From: Stramonita haemastoma
Lineage: Eukaryota > Mollusca > Gastropoda > Neogastropoda > Muricidae
Length of the DNA stretch: 20,000 nucleotides
Assembly: GCA_030674155.1 (NCBI GenBank)
Contig: CM060334.1
Span: 43,391,144-43,411,143, forward strand
Direction: 5' to 3'
Positions 7,875-16,740 of this stretch are shown here, one piece after another. Every line of letters begins with the position of its first letter. The first letter of the stretch is position 1. Made by a program: the position numbers and the translations under genes. The notes beneath the pieces were generated by a model, which saw only the letters and a program-made list of their open reading frames with translations, had not been told where the DNA came from and did not search any database.

Positions 7875-8252
7875 AGTGTATGATAAGCTACAGACCTGTG
7901 CATCAACCTCTACAACTCATCTACACACAGTCCCTTGGCAGTAGCTCTCAGAATGAAATAGGCAATCCGCCGACAGCTCTACCCCCCCCCCCCCCATCCT
8001 GGTCAGCAGGGGACCTAACATATGTCAGACGCACATGATGGTCAGCACAGAGAGAGAGAGAGAGGACCTGTGTCCCTTGTGGGATGGTCAGAGAGGGCTG
8101 TACAGTAAGGTGAAACTGGCAGCAGTCAGGTCACTGGACAGGGATTTCTGCAGCCAGAAAAATGAGGTGGTCTGGAGCGTGGGCTGTGCATGGATCATGT
8201 TGCTGAACAAGCAATTTTGTTCTTGATATGTAATTGTACAGTACTCGGCTTA
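7875..8252. other. Highly conserved island of duplication unit B
   Basis: Partner of 5101-5472. Differences include a 14-C run at 7982-7995 in place of the mixed pyrimidine run, a one-base longer GA tract at 8046-8064, and a few substitutions. The small hairpin is kept at 8065-8089 (GACC/GGTC outer stem, GTCCC/GGGAT inner stem, TTGT loop). Its right end contains the uninterrupted target ACTCGGCTTA (8243-8252) of the SINE inserted in unit A. Confidence 0.5.
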
Positions 8253-8434
8253 ACTAAACTCTGGTTTTATGTTTTTTTTCCTGAGGCTGTTAATTGGACT
8301 GTTTGATATTGGATTTGGGAAGGGGTAGGGGTGATTTTACTTGACAAGATTCTAAGAGAAGGGAGGGTTTGTAAGGGAATTTTCGTTGTTTAATATTCAT
8401 GTTTAGAGCTCAAGTGTGTGTGGGAAGGTGGATC
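8253..8434. other. Gene-free interval of unit B
   Basis: Aligns, with many gaps, to 5777-6050 of unit A (TTGACAAGATT and CATGTTTAGAG(C/A)TCAAGTGTG blocks). No feature other than the duplication homology. Confidence 0.5.
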
Positions 8435-8449
8435 GCATAGCCTGCAACC

Positions 8450-8783
8450 ACGTGGGGATGCCAGGAGCCTGACGGTATAAACAGCATCCATACCTTCTAG
8501 AAATTATGTGCTAGGAATTCCCTCTTTTCCATCCCTATATTTGATTTTGACTTGCTCCTTTTTTTCTTCCTGTCACCTTCTTCTTCTCTACTCTCTGCCT
8601 TCTTGGTCCATTCTCCTGCCTTTTTTTGTTCCCTGGAAAGAATCTCAAAAGATGTCAATTCTCTCCCATATCCAAGTCAAATGCACTGGGATTGACTTGT
8701 CAGGCAGCTGTTTTGCACTCATGTGCCACACAGCAATACTTGCTGCCTGAGTGGCCAACAAAGAAGAACAAGAACAGAATGAA
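8450..8783 (+). mobile_element. SINE-like repeat, family 2, complete copy with target-site duplication
   Basis: It starts ACGTGGGGATGCC and runs through GGTATAAACAGCATCC, CTTCTAGAA, GAATTCCCTCTTTTCC, TGCACTGGGATTGACTTGTC and GAGTGGCCAACA. It ends in an AAGAAGAACAAGAACAG tail. It is flanked by GCATAGCCTGCAACC (8435-8449) and GCATAACCTGCAACC (8784-8798), 15 bp with one mismatch. Unit A has no insert at the matching place, so this copy landed in unit B after the duplication or was lost from A. The target-site duplication fixes the family length at about 334 bp. Confidence 0.88.
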
Positions 8784-8982
8784 GCATAACCTGCAACCTA
8801 ATCACGAGCATGCTGGCATGTTGCCTCGCATCGATCACTGCCACACAGTGATCACCATCCAACCTACAGAGTCCACTAATAACAGTTACACTGGTATTTA
8901 CTCCAACACCATAAACCAATTCATTGGACTTTACCTCCTCCTACCCAAGACACAATCACAATCAACAGCCCTCCTCTCCCAG

Positions 8983-9154
8983 ACTCTCTCTCTTCTCCCT
9001 CTCTCTCTCTGTCTCTCTCTCTCTGTCTCTCTGTCTCTGTCTGTCTGTCTCTCTGTCTCTCTCTCTGTATCTCTCTGTCTGTCTCTCTCTCTCTCTGTCT
9101 CTCTCTCTGTCTCTCTGTCTCAGTCTCTCCCTCTCTCTCTCTCTCGTCTCTCTT
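8983..9154. repeat. (TC)n/(TCTG)n polypyrimidine tract
   Basis: About 170 bp of TC with many TCTG units. It is the expanded partner of 6226-6288. The unit A copy has no G interruptions, so the G-containing variant spread only in unit B or was lost from A. Confidence 0.96.
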
Positions 9155-9774
9155 AGCCAAACCTAAGGAGACTGCTGGGCACTGCTCACAGCCTGTGATG
9201 CACAAATCCATGGTCTGACAGCAGGACCTCATTGTGGCCCCCACAACTAAACCTAACTGCAGCACCTCCCCCCCCCCCTCCCCACCCACCCCTAGAATGA
9301 AAGATCCGTATTGTGGTGCTCACAACCCAACACCCCTCTATACACCCCCATCCCTCCTTCCTCCATCCCTGACAAGCTGCTTTTAATGGTGGCCATTGTG
9401 GACCAGGTGACGCAGCCAGTAGTTTGTGGGGTGTCATGCCTATTCCTTCCTTCATCAATCCACAAGCAAAGCGGCGTGGGTGGACTGCACCACACACTGA
9501 GAGGGAGAGAGAGAACTGAGCTACAACAAAAGCTTTGGTGACACTAAGAGGATGGGGGAAGGGAAATGGAGACTGGGGGTTAATGATTAGTGTGGGTTGG
9601 TTTAGTTCGTGTGATCCTGAGCTAATGTTACTAGTATAACCTGGCAGGTAAAAGCAATATACCACCTTGAAATGAAGGGTGTGACACTGGATAGTGTTGT
9701 TTATGACTGCTCTAGTTTTGTGTGTGTGTGTTTATTGTTCGATTGTTTTACTTCTGTGGGTGGGTTTTTTGTTG
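9155..9774. other. Gene-free part of unit B
   Basis: Aligns with 6289-6920 at roughly 80% identity by eye. It contains an 11-C run at 9268-9278. Open frames exist on both strands but the equivalent frames are not kept in unit A, so I call no gene. Confidence 0.6.
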
Positions 9775-10230
9775 TTGTTGTTGCTGTTTGGCTGGATCAG
9801 TCTAAGGTTTAACCAAGGGTGAGATTGTTGCATATGCGACTGTCTTTTTCCCCATCATGGAAGTAGCCACATTCCCACTTTGGAGTTGATGTCTAAATAT
9901 GATGCTAGTTTGTATGCAGGTTTTTTTTTTATTTTGTCATTTGTTCCTACAGGCATGCAATGGTCCACTCTTGCAGAAAGCAGAGTGGGTTTGAAAATGT
10001 GACGAAATATATCCTGCGTGCATTCGGACATGGGGCTCAGTTTAAAGTCTCATCTGAAGGACTTATGGGGTGTGGAGTTAACACTGATGTTTGCTCCAGA
10101 AAAAAAATCTCCTACTTAAAGAATTTTCTTCGAGTAAAGTGGATAAAGGTCTCATGGTAGCTCAAACCTGGGATTGATCATCAGATTGGAGCATACCCAA
10201 CACTATAACCACCACATACCCTGTCTCCTC
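9775..10230 (-). mobile_element. tRNA-headed SINE with V-domain-like core and AAC tail, family 4
   Basis: Read on the minus strand from about 10225: a GTGGTTATAGTGTTGGG head, a box B-like CAGGTTTGAGCTA (10170-10158), and ATTCTTTAAGTAGGAGA. Then comes CAGATGAGACTTTAAACTG (10055-10037), which resembles the GATGAGACGTTAAACCGAGG core of V-domain SINEs. The 3' end (plus strand 9768-9790) is a TTGTTGTTGTTG run, an AAC tail on the element strand. Unit A has a continuous alignment across this point, so this is an insertion specific to unit B. Exact ends and a target-site duplication were not resolved. The family assignment is from memory. Confidence 0.6.
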
Positions 10231-10700
10231 TGTAGTATATTGGTTATTTTCTTTCAAAATTTTCTTTTCATCAGGTTTTATAAAAGTTTTTGGATATTGC
10301 AAGCATTAGGTGGCAAATACTCTTTGTTTTCTAACTCTGCAACATGCACAAAACCTGTCAGGTATTGCAACGTTGCAGTGTGGTTTCAACTGTCTTTGAA
10401 CATGACTAATAACTTTTTCTAATCAAATCCGATCACTGCATATTCATCAATAACTAGAACACACACCATTGATCATTACTTTTTAGGGAAAAAAATGTAT
10501 CAGTGTCTATCTCTCCGTTTTTTGAAGAAACCAAATAACCATAATTGCTTATGATTTGTTCACAAACAGCTTCAGTGTTAGTTCTGAACACCTCGAGGTG
10601 TAAAGCTTTTAAACTAAATCAATAATATTTCATTTGCAACTATCCCACATTATGTCAGCAAGACAAAAGTGTTGAATTTCGGAAGATTTACGCATTGTTT

Positions 10701-10832
10701 TACCATGGAAGTAAAGCACAGATCTTCGTCAACTGATATTTTTCATGCAGTGTTTCAAAATCCAAAGTTCTGTATATCCCTGGGCTTGTCGTTATAGTCA
10801 TTGCTGTTGTGGCTATAAACCAGAAACTAAAA
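10701..10832. other. Gene-free spacer
   Basis: Single-copy DNA between the right edge of duplication unit B and a truncated family 1 SINE. No feature seen. Confidence 0.45.
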
Positions 10833-11036
10833 TGACCATTGCGCGTCTTGGCTTCAGTACAGTCCCCCAGTCCACCCAGCTGTGAATGGGTATCTGCCCT
10901 ATTTAGGGTCAAGAAGGTAATGCAATGAAAGAGAGGAGAGGGGTGCCGCCCTCAATATTCTGGCCAGGAATGAAGCTGAGGTTTCTGACATCTTGCTCCC
11001 CAATGACCGCATAGGTTATGGGGACATCTTTTCCTC
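10833..11036 (+). mobile_element. tRNA-derived SINE, family 1, 5'-truncated copy
   Basis: It begins within the family body (GACCATTGCGCGTCTTGG), continues through TTCAGTACAGTCCCCCAGTC, CCACCCAGCTGTGAATGGGT and AGGGTCAAGAAGG, and ends GTTATGGGGACATCTTTTCC. The tRNA-like head with box A and box B is missing, so it cannot carry its own pol III promoter. Truncation at the 5' end is typical of incomplete reverse transcription. Confidence 0.88.
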
Positions 11037-11072
11037 TATATCTTCATTGAAAAAAGTTCTATAATTGATATG

Positions 11073-11450
11073 TCGGACACTAGAGCCCAGTGGTTAAGCC
11101 TGTTTGACTTCAATCCTATGGGTCAGTGAAGTCTTGGATTCGAATCTCGGTGGCTTCTGGTGAAGTAAGTGTGGGATATTTTTTGTTCAATCCCAAGTGC
11201 AATTTCAAGTGCAGACCTGCCAGTGCTTTCACTCACTTCGTGTATAGTCATATACATGCAGAAGACCAAATATGCAAGTAAAGATTGACCTCAGCATTCA
11301 AGTAGTTTACATAAACATAAAAAAATATTCAACATACATCCCTAAAGTCATAATGCAGCTACCTTCATTGTGGGTAGAAAACGGTCCCATATGCAAAAAA
11401 ATCTCACCATTGGTGAACCTGAGAATTTTAGCCGGGGAACGTAAAAAAAT
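11073..11450 (+). mobile_element. tRNA-derived SINE, family 5, near full length
   Basis: The tRNA-like head has box A TAGAGCCCAGTGGTTAAGC (11081-11099) and a good box B GGATTCGAATCTC (11136-11148). These are the best pol III promoter boxes in the window. The body contains CACTTCGTGTATAGTCATA, ATGCAGAAGACCAAATATGC and AGTAAAGATTGACC. It ends with GAAAACGGTCCCATATGC, GGTGAACCTGAGAATTT and AGCCGGGGAACG, then an A-rich end. From memory this arrangement resembles an abundant gastropod SINE with a conserved central domain. It is considerably diverged, so the copy is old. Confidence 0.75.
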
Positions 11451-11836
11451 ACATATCAGCCCTGCACAGTTTATTTTTCACTGCCAACTTTTTCAAAGGA
11501 CAGTATTTTGTGCACTTAGGAGGCGTGCTTCCTAATGTATTTGGAAAAGTTGGAGGGAGGGGGAAGTTAGGGGGGGGGATTCTGAGATCTTTGAGGGGTC
11601 AGGAAATGTAAGCAGGTTGTCTAGTTGTGCTTAGAATCCCAACGTGAGAGCGTGTAATGTGTTGACTGAAGGCTGAGGGTATTTGCAGGGAGACCTTGTC
11701 ATTCAATTTGCATTTTAATTCAAGGATGAGATAGCTGGATTTTCGGGGCCAGTTTAAAAAGTAGGCATCTTTTTTCGCCGTGATGCTGTTTGGAAAAGAT
11801 TCCAGTAATGTGGAGAGTAAGCATTGTGATTGTGTT

Positions 11837-11837
<1 letters not shown>

Positions 11838-11894
<57 letters not shown>

Positions 11895-12010
11895 GTGAGA
11901 GAGAGAGAGGGAGTAGAAGGATGTGTGGATGTGTGGTGTGTGTGTGTCTGTGTGTGTCTGTGTGTGTCTGTGTGTAGAGAGTGTGTGTGTCTGTGTGTGT
12001 CTGTGTCTGT
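11838..12010. repeat. (GA)n followed by (GT)n compound microsatellite
   Basis: AG/GA repeats at 11838-11910 with GTGAGTGAG interruptions, then GTGT with TCTG units (11930-12010). The same GA-then-GT layout follows block P in the second array unit (13890-14090), so the composite was present before the units duplicated. Confidence 0.95.
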
Positions 12011-12340
12011 TTCATGGAAGTGTAGTTTATGGGGGAAAAAGGAAGGTATTGCATTCACTCAGCAAGGAATGCAGTGATGTGCAACAGTAAAAGAGAAAAG
12101 ACTTGGAAGAAAACAAAAAAACCTGCATTTGCTCCTCTTTGCAATCCCTTCTCCAGCCAGCTCAACCAGCTCCAATTACCATCACTTTACAAAAACAAGG
12201 TATTTCTTTGTCTGTAAGAGTCTGGCTGATGTGGTAGAAACCCCATATCCTGAAGACATCACATTACAGACCCCAGTGTCTTGCTCTTCCTTTTCTTCCA
12301 CCTTCTTCTAAATCTCTGTATCTTGCTTCCCTCTTATGCT

Positions 12341-12800
12341 CACTGGATTAGTGGTCTAAAGGAACGTACCTGCCTAGAAAGCAAAATGTCCAGGTTCAAT
12401 GTGTGTGGTGGTTTGATCGCTGTTTGTGCCCGAAACTTTTCCCCCATCTAAAGACCAGTGAGTGGTGATCTTGGTGCTAGTCTTTAGGATAAGATGAGAC
12501 AGAGAGATCAGCATACAACACGCATTCAATGCACTTGGAAAGAACAACAATAGAGTCATCCCTTGCAAAATTCTGTAGAAAAAAATAACTGCTCTGATAG
12601 GGAAACAATGCACAAGCAAACAGGAAAAGAAAAAATAATGGCTGGTGCTGCTCTTGTGGTGACACGGTTTCCCTGAGGAAAGCTTCTGAATGTCACATGG
12701 AGAGATTGTTGTGACTTCAAGTGTATATAATTACACACAATACAATACAACACATATCAACACAAAACGATATGATACAATCGATAAACACAATACATAT
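12341..12800 (+). mobile_element. tRNA-derived SINE, family 6, with ACAAT-type tail
   Basis: The tRNA-like head is at 12341-12412, with box A-like TGGATTAGTGGTCTAAAGG and box B-like CAGGTTCAATGTG (12391-12403), plus a CTAGAAAGC anticodon-loop-like segment. The body has TTTGTGCCCGAAACTTTTCC, GAGTGGTGATCTTGGTGCTA, AAGATGAGACAGAGAGATC (V-domain-like), GCAAAATTCTGTAGAAAAA, and a GAATGTCACATGGAGAGA end. An AATACAATACAACAC tail follows (12738-12760 onward). From memory this order closely matches a SINE widespread in molluscs. The other array unit lacks it between blocks Q and T, which gives an empty site. Confidence 0.8.
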
Positions 12801-13050
12801 TCTGCATACTTGTCTTCATTTTGGCTGGCAGCATTGAATAGGAGAATAAACAGAACTACAAGCAGTGCTGTAGGGTACTGAAGAGATTGTACAATAAATT
12901 GACATGGATGGTAGTTGAGGATTTTGTGTGAGTACATTCATTCAGCTCTGCACAGTCCATTGTTCACTGCACACTGTTTTCCAAGGACCTTGTCTTATGC
13001 ACTTGGGAGACATGCTTCTGATGTGTTTAGTAAAGTTGGGGGGTTTTTCT

Positions 13051-13440
13051 TGGGATGCTGGGGGCCTGTTAGAATAAGTAGCACCCCTATCCTCTGGAAA
13101 TTTTATGCACGGAATTCCCTCTTTTCAATGTCTTTGTTTTTGCCTTGTTCCCTTTCTTTCTGTTACTTTTTTCTTGTCTATTTTCTGCCATCTTGATCCA
13201 TTCTGCTGGCTTTTTTCCAGAAAGTCTTCAAATGATAACAATTTTCTCTTATGCCAATGTCAGATGCGCTGGGCCTGACTTGTCAGGTGCTAACGGCAGT
13301 GCAACGTGTTTTCGCTCACATGACAGACAACAACAGCTGCTGTCTGAGCGTTCAAAAGAAGAAGAAGAATTGTGAAGAAGAAAAAGAAAAAGAAAGAAGA
13401 AAGAAGAAAAAGAAGAAGAGGAAGAGAAGAAAAAAAGAAA
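13051..13440 (+). mobile_element. SINE-like repeat, family 2, with purine-rich tail
   Basis: Landmarks: TGGGATGCTGGGGGCC, TAGCACCCCTATCC, GGAATTCCCTCTTTTC, TCAGATGCGCTGGGCCTGAC and ACAGCTGCTGTCTGAGCG. It then has a GAAGAAG tail that expanded into an imperfect AAG/AAAG purine run (about 13356-13440). It interrupts array block R/P near the GTAAAGTTGGGG segment. I found no clear target-site duplication. Confidence 0.82.
13356..13440. repeat. Imperfect (GAA)n/(AAAG)n purine tract
   Basis: Almost pure A/G on the plus strand, directly continuing the SINE tail. Frames through it are Lys/Glu-rich and not coding. Confidence 0.93.
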
Positions 13441-13889
13441 ATTTGTGTTAGGATTCTGACAACTTTTGGGTCCAAGAAACAGAGGCAACTTTCCCAGATC
13501 TGTCCAGAACCAAGGTTTTGCAGCCTAGCCAGTAAATGTGTATGGGGCAGGGGGGATAAGGAGAAGGGAGGAGTGGGAGGGGAGTGTCTGTCTATCTGTC
13601 TTGGAGAGGGGGACCCAGGTGAGAGGGGGTTAGGGGGCAGAGGAAGCATGGCGGGGTAATTTGTTGTCTGAAGGCTGGGGGAACTGGCGAAGGGACCTTG
13701 TCATTCAATTTGCATTTTAACTCAAGGCTGAGATAGTGGGGGGCTTTTGCCCGCTTTGAAGCAACAGAATACTTGGGGTTTTTCGGTGGTCTTTTTTTCA
13801 TCAGCCTGTTTTGCAACAGTTTGCTTGTTGCTCATGTTCATTCTGGTTGTGTTTTCTTGCAGAGCACTTGTGTCATGGATGCCGCATGC

Positions 13890-14100
13890 AGAGAGAGAAA
13901 TAGAGAGAGGGAGAGAGAGAAATAGAGAGAGAGAGTGAGAGATACACAGAGAGAGAGTGTGTGTATGTGTGTGTTGTTTATGTGTTGTGTGTATGTGTGT
14001 GTGTGTTGTGTGTGTGAGTGTGTGTGTTGTGTTGTGTGTGTGTGTGTGTGTGTGTGTGCATGTTGTGTGTGTGTGTGTTTGTTTGTCTGTCTGTCTCTGC
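13890..14100. repeat. (GA)n then (GT)n compound microsatellite, imperfect
   Basis: GA/GAAATAGA units at 13890-13958, then GT with frequent TT and TATG interruptions to about 14080, ending in GTTTGTCTGTCTGTCTC. It is the counterpart of the 11838-12010 tract. Confidence 0.95.
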
Positions 14101-14102
14101 GT

Positions 14103-14195
14103 GTGTTGTTTATCTGCTTATTTCTTTACTTATCTATATATTTGTTTATTTATCTACTTATTTGTTTATTCATCTACTTATTTATCTTGTTGCAT
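14103..14195. repeat. Degenerate (TTTA/TCTA)n tetranucleotide tract
   Basis: TTTATCTGC, TTTATTTATCTAC and TTGTTTATTCATC-type units over about 90 bp. It is found only in the spacer between the two P copies of array unit 2. Confidence 0.88.
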
Positions 14196-14631
14196 TTAGA
14201 ACATTTTTTTTTTTAATTCTGATAATTTTGGGGTCTTGAAACAGAGGCAGGTTTTCCAGTTCTGTTCAGAGCTAGCTGCTGTGGTTTTGCAGCCTAGCCA
14301 GTAAATGTGCCTCTGTGTGTGTAGTTAGGTAGGGGGGGTGAGGGCATGGGGTAGAGGGAGGGGGTGTCTGGCTTAGAGGGAGAGAGGGGAGGGGGCATGT
14401 GAGAGGAGTGTAATTTGTTTGTCTGAGGGGTGAGGGAACTGGCGAAGGGACCTTGTCATTCGATTTGCATTTTAACTCAAGGCTAAGATAGTGGTGGCTT
14501 TTTCCCCCGTTTTGAAGCAAGAAAATGCTTGGGGTTTTTCGGTGTGTGTTTTTTTTTATCAGCCTGTTTTGCAACAGTTTGCATGTTGCTAGTTTTCATT
14601 CTGGTTTTGTTCTAATGTATGTGTATGTAGT

Positions 14632-14703
<72 letters not shown>

Positions 14704-14772
14704 TGTCTGATCTCTGTGTATCTGTCAGTCTGTCTCTGTTTTTCTCTGTCTGTCTGTCTGTCTGTCTGTCTA
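14632..14772. repeat. (GT)n microsatellite and (TCTG)n tract
   Basis: Pure GT at about 14632-14701, then TCTGTCTCTG-type units and six TCTG repeats at 14747-14770. It follows block P, as in the other array units. Confidence 0.96.
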
Positions 14773-15327
14773 TGTGTATATGTGTGTCTTGTATGACTGT
14801 GGGGGAAAAGTGGTATGTGAAAAAGTATATAATTATAAAACATCCACACAGCAAGAATGTGACGATAACAATGGCCTGAAAGCACTTGTAAGAGAATGAG
14901 CACTCCACAGGTGCAGTAATTTCTCCAATCGACTATGTGCCACTTTGATTGCTATCAGATTGCAAAAAAAAATCTTTTGCCTATAAAATTCTTGCTGATG
15001 TGGGAAAAGCCCTTGTATCTGAAGACATTATATTCCAGACAATTGCCTTGCTGTTTCATTTTGCTCCTGCCTTCTTTCTAATTTCTGTATCTTGCTTTCT
15101 TTGTCCTCTCTTTCACCCTAACTGCATACCAAGTCAGTATTTTTGATAGTGGTGCAGACTGTGAAAAATGAACAGAGTTATCAAACAGCGTTACAGCGTT
15201 CCATGCTGGGTGATGTACATTGACATGAAGGGCAGATGAGGGAGGGCATGATATGCACACATTTATTCAACCCTGCACTTATCATTTCTCCACTGTTTAC
15301 TTTTTCCAAAGACTATTGTCTTTCCCT

Positions 15328-15840
15328 GTGGGAATGCCAAAGCCCTGTCAGTATAAACAGTATCCCCACCTTCTGGAAGGTCTGAGCTAAGATTTCCCTC
15401 TTTTCTACCCTGCTCTTTCAACTGGGTTCCTTTTCTGTAAGTCATGTCATTCCTCATTCCTGTCTACTTCCTGTCTTTTTTCCCAGATAGCCTTAAAAAT
15501 AACCATTCTCTCCCACGCCAAAGTCAGATGCTCTTGGCCTGACTTGTCTTGAGCTTAATGGTAGTGCAAAATATTTTTGTTCATATTACAGACACCAATA
15601 GTTGCTGTCTAAGCGTTTGATGAAGAAGGAGAAGAAGAGAAAAAAAAGGAGGAGAGAGGGAGGAGGAGGAGGAGGAGGAGGAGGAGGAGGAGGAGGAGAG
15701 AAGGAAGAAGAAGAAGAAGAAGAAGAAGAAGAAGAAAGAGAGAAGAGGAGAAAGAAGAGGAGGAGGAGGAGGGGAGAGAGAGAGAGAGAAGAAGAAGAGA
15801 AGAAGAAAGAAGAAAGAAAGAAGAGAGAAGGGAAGAAGAA
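15328..15840 (+). mobile_element. SINE-like repeat, family 2, with large purine tail
   Basis: Landmarks: GTGGGAATGCC, GTCAGTATAAACAGTATCC, ACCTTCTGGAAGG, GATTTCCCTCTTTTC, TCAGATGCTCTTGGCCTGAC and GTTGCTGTCTAAGCGTTTGA. A roughly 220-bp purine tail of GAA, GGA and GA blocks follows. Flanks AAAGACTATTGTCTT (15308-15322) and AAGGACTCTGTATTGT (15838-15853) look like a target-site duplication with a small indel. Array unit 1 has the site uninterrupted (AAAGGACAGTATTTTGTG, near 11497). The sequence of block R resumes right after the tail. Confidence 0.86.
15615..15840. repeat. Long homopurine tract, (GGA)n, (GAA)n and (GA)n
   Basis: About 225 bp nearly all A/G on the plus strand: GGAGGA blocks (15660-15698), GAA blocks (15704-15735), more GGA (15755-15770), then AGAG/AAGA mixtures. 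It forms the tail of the family 2 SINE. It gives poly-Gly/Glu or poly-Ser/Pro/Leu frames that are not genes. Confidence 0.95.
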
Positions 15841-16330
15841 GGACTCTGTATTGTGCATTTGGGAGGAGTGCGTGTTTCCGGCACACATAGAAAACTTTTC
15901 GGAGTGAGCCAACTTCAGAAGTCAAGAAATGGTGGCAGGTTTTCCAGTTCTGTTCAGAATCCATTTGGCGCATTTAGAAAAGTTTTGGGATCTTAACAAC
16001 TTGCAGGTCAAGAAACGGAGGCAGGTTTTTCAGTTCTGTTCAGAATCCATTTTGGTCTCACAGACTGGTAAAAGTAAATGTGGAGAAAAGAGTGTGTTGA
16101 GTGAGAGAAGAAGAGTGGTAGATGAAGTAGAGGAGAGGAGAGAGAGAGGACAGAAGAGGCAGCATGGCAGTGCCATTTGTGGTCTGAAGGCTGATGGAAG
16201 TGGCCAAGGGTGACCCTGTCATTCAATGTTCATTTCTACTCATACTTGAGATAGTTGGGGTCTCCCTTCCATTTTAGACATGAAGGGTATCTTTTCATTA
16301 AAGCAGCTTTGGAAATAGCTTGCATGTCAA

Positions 16331-16429
16331 AAAAGTTCATTTGAGATCATGTTCTTTGCGTATCTCAGAAATCCTTCAAATAAAACTTTGAACTAAGGTA
16401 CTGATGCACAAATAACGATTTTTCTGTAC
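16331..16429. other. Gene-free spacer after the array
   Basis: Short AT-rich single-copy DNA with an AATAAAA motif at 16379-16385. No exon is associated with it. Confidence 0.45.
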
Positions 16430-16719
16430 AAAAAAGGTAAAGGTGTCCCATAACCTATGTCGTCGTAGGGGTAGTGCGGCATCAGAGACCTCAGCTTCTC
16501 TAGGGGCCAGCATGTTGAGGGCGAGCACCATCTCCTCTCCCTCGCTGCCTTACCTTTCCTACCTTAAAGAGGTCAGATAGCCACTTACAGCTGGGGAATG
16601 GTGACTGTACTGAAGCCAAGGCGGGCAAACTGTCACCCATTCTTTTGGCAACCACTCTCGATGCATTAACATTGGCTGAGGAAGCGAAGTGCTCTGACCA
16701 CTGAGCTATCCCGTCCCCA
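16430..16719 (-). mobile_element. tRNA-derived SINE, family 1, full-length reverse copy
   Basis: Read on the minus strand: a GGGGACGGGATAGCTCAGTG head (16719 downwards), which is the best preserved head of the family. The box B-like region is degraded. The body has CGCCTTGGCTTCAGTACAGT, CCAGCTGTAAGTGG and GGCCCCTAGAGAAGCTGAGG, and the tail is ACCTTTACCTTTTT-like. Both flanks contain TGATGC and TTTTCTGTAC (left about 16402-16429, right 16721-16740), consistent with a long target-site duplication that has suffered an internal indel. Confidence 0.86.
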
Positions 16720-16740
16720 ATGATGCGTCATTTTCTGTAC

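Larger units (their letters stand above)
7619..10700. repeat. Segmental tandem duplication, unit B
   Basis: Collinear partner of 4826-7400. It is longer because it carries a family 2 SINE (8450-8783), a family 4 SINE (about 9775-10230) and a longer TC tract (8983-9154). It lacks the family 1 SINE that splits unit A. The right edge is near 10700, where a (T/C)ACGCATTGTT-like block matches 7385-7400. Confidence 0.9.
11451..12930. repeat. Diverged tandem array, unit 1
   Basis: Order of blocks: R (11451-11560: CAGCCCTGCACAGTTTATTT, then TGTGCACTTAGGAGGCGTGC), P (11577-11830: GACCTTGTCATTCAATTTGC, then CAAGGATGAGATAG), GA/GT microsatellite (11838-12010), Q (about 12175-12338: CTGATGTGGTAGAAACC, then CTGAAGACATCACATTACAG and TCTGTATCTTGCTT), and T (about 12830-12930: ATTGACATGGATGG). 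The same order recurs at 12931-15235 and partly at 15236-16330. A family 6 SINE sits between Q and T in this unit only. No block encodes a recognisable protein. Confidence 0.78.
12931..15235. repeat. Diverged tandem array, unit 2 (with internal P duplication)
   Basis: Blocks: R (12931-13050), a family 2 SINE (13051-13440), P (13450-13880), GA/GT tract (13890-14100), a TTTA-rich tract, a second P (14212-14620), GT tract (14632-14702), Q (about 14958-15110) and T (15111-15235, ATTGACATGAAGGGCAG). The two P copies share AAACAGAGGCA, GCAGCCTAGCCAGTAAATGT, GGAACTGGCGAAGGGACCTT and CAGCCTGTTTTGCAACAGTT. They are the most similar pair in the array, so this internal P-plus-microsatellite duplication is the youngest step. 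Confidence 0.82.
15236..16330. repeat. Diverged tandem array, unit 3 (incomplete)
   Basis: Block R starts at 15249 (GATATGCACAC...ACCCTGCAC), is broken by a family 2 SINE (15328-15840), and resumes at 15841 (TTGTGCATTTGGGAGGAGTG). Block P follows at 15975-16330 (GGTCAAGAAACGGAGGCAGG, then TGACCCTGTCATTCAATG). The 5' end of P is itself duplicated: 15917-15965 repeats at 16007-16054 with a 90-bp offset (GGCAGGTTTTCCAGTTCTGT versus GGCAGGTTTTTCAGTTCTGT). Blocks Q and T are missing, so the array ends here. Confidence 0.8.

Noticed and set aside
11081..11148. Possible functional tRNA gene
   Set aside because: Box A and box B are good, but I cannot fold a proper cloverleaf with acceptor stem. A SINE body follows, so it is a SINE head.
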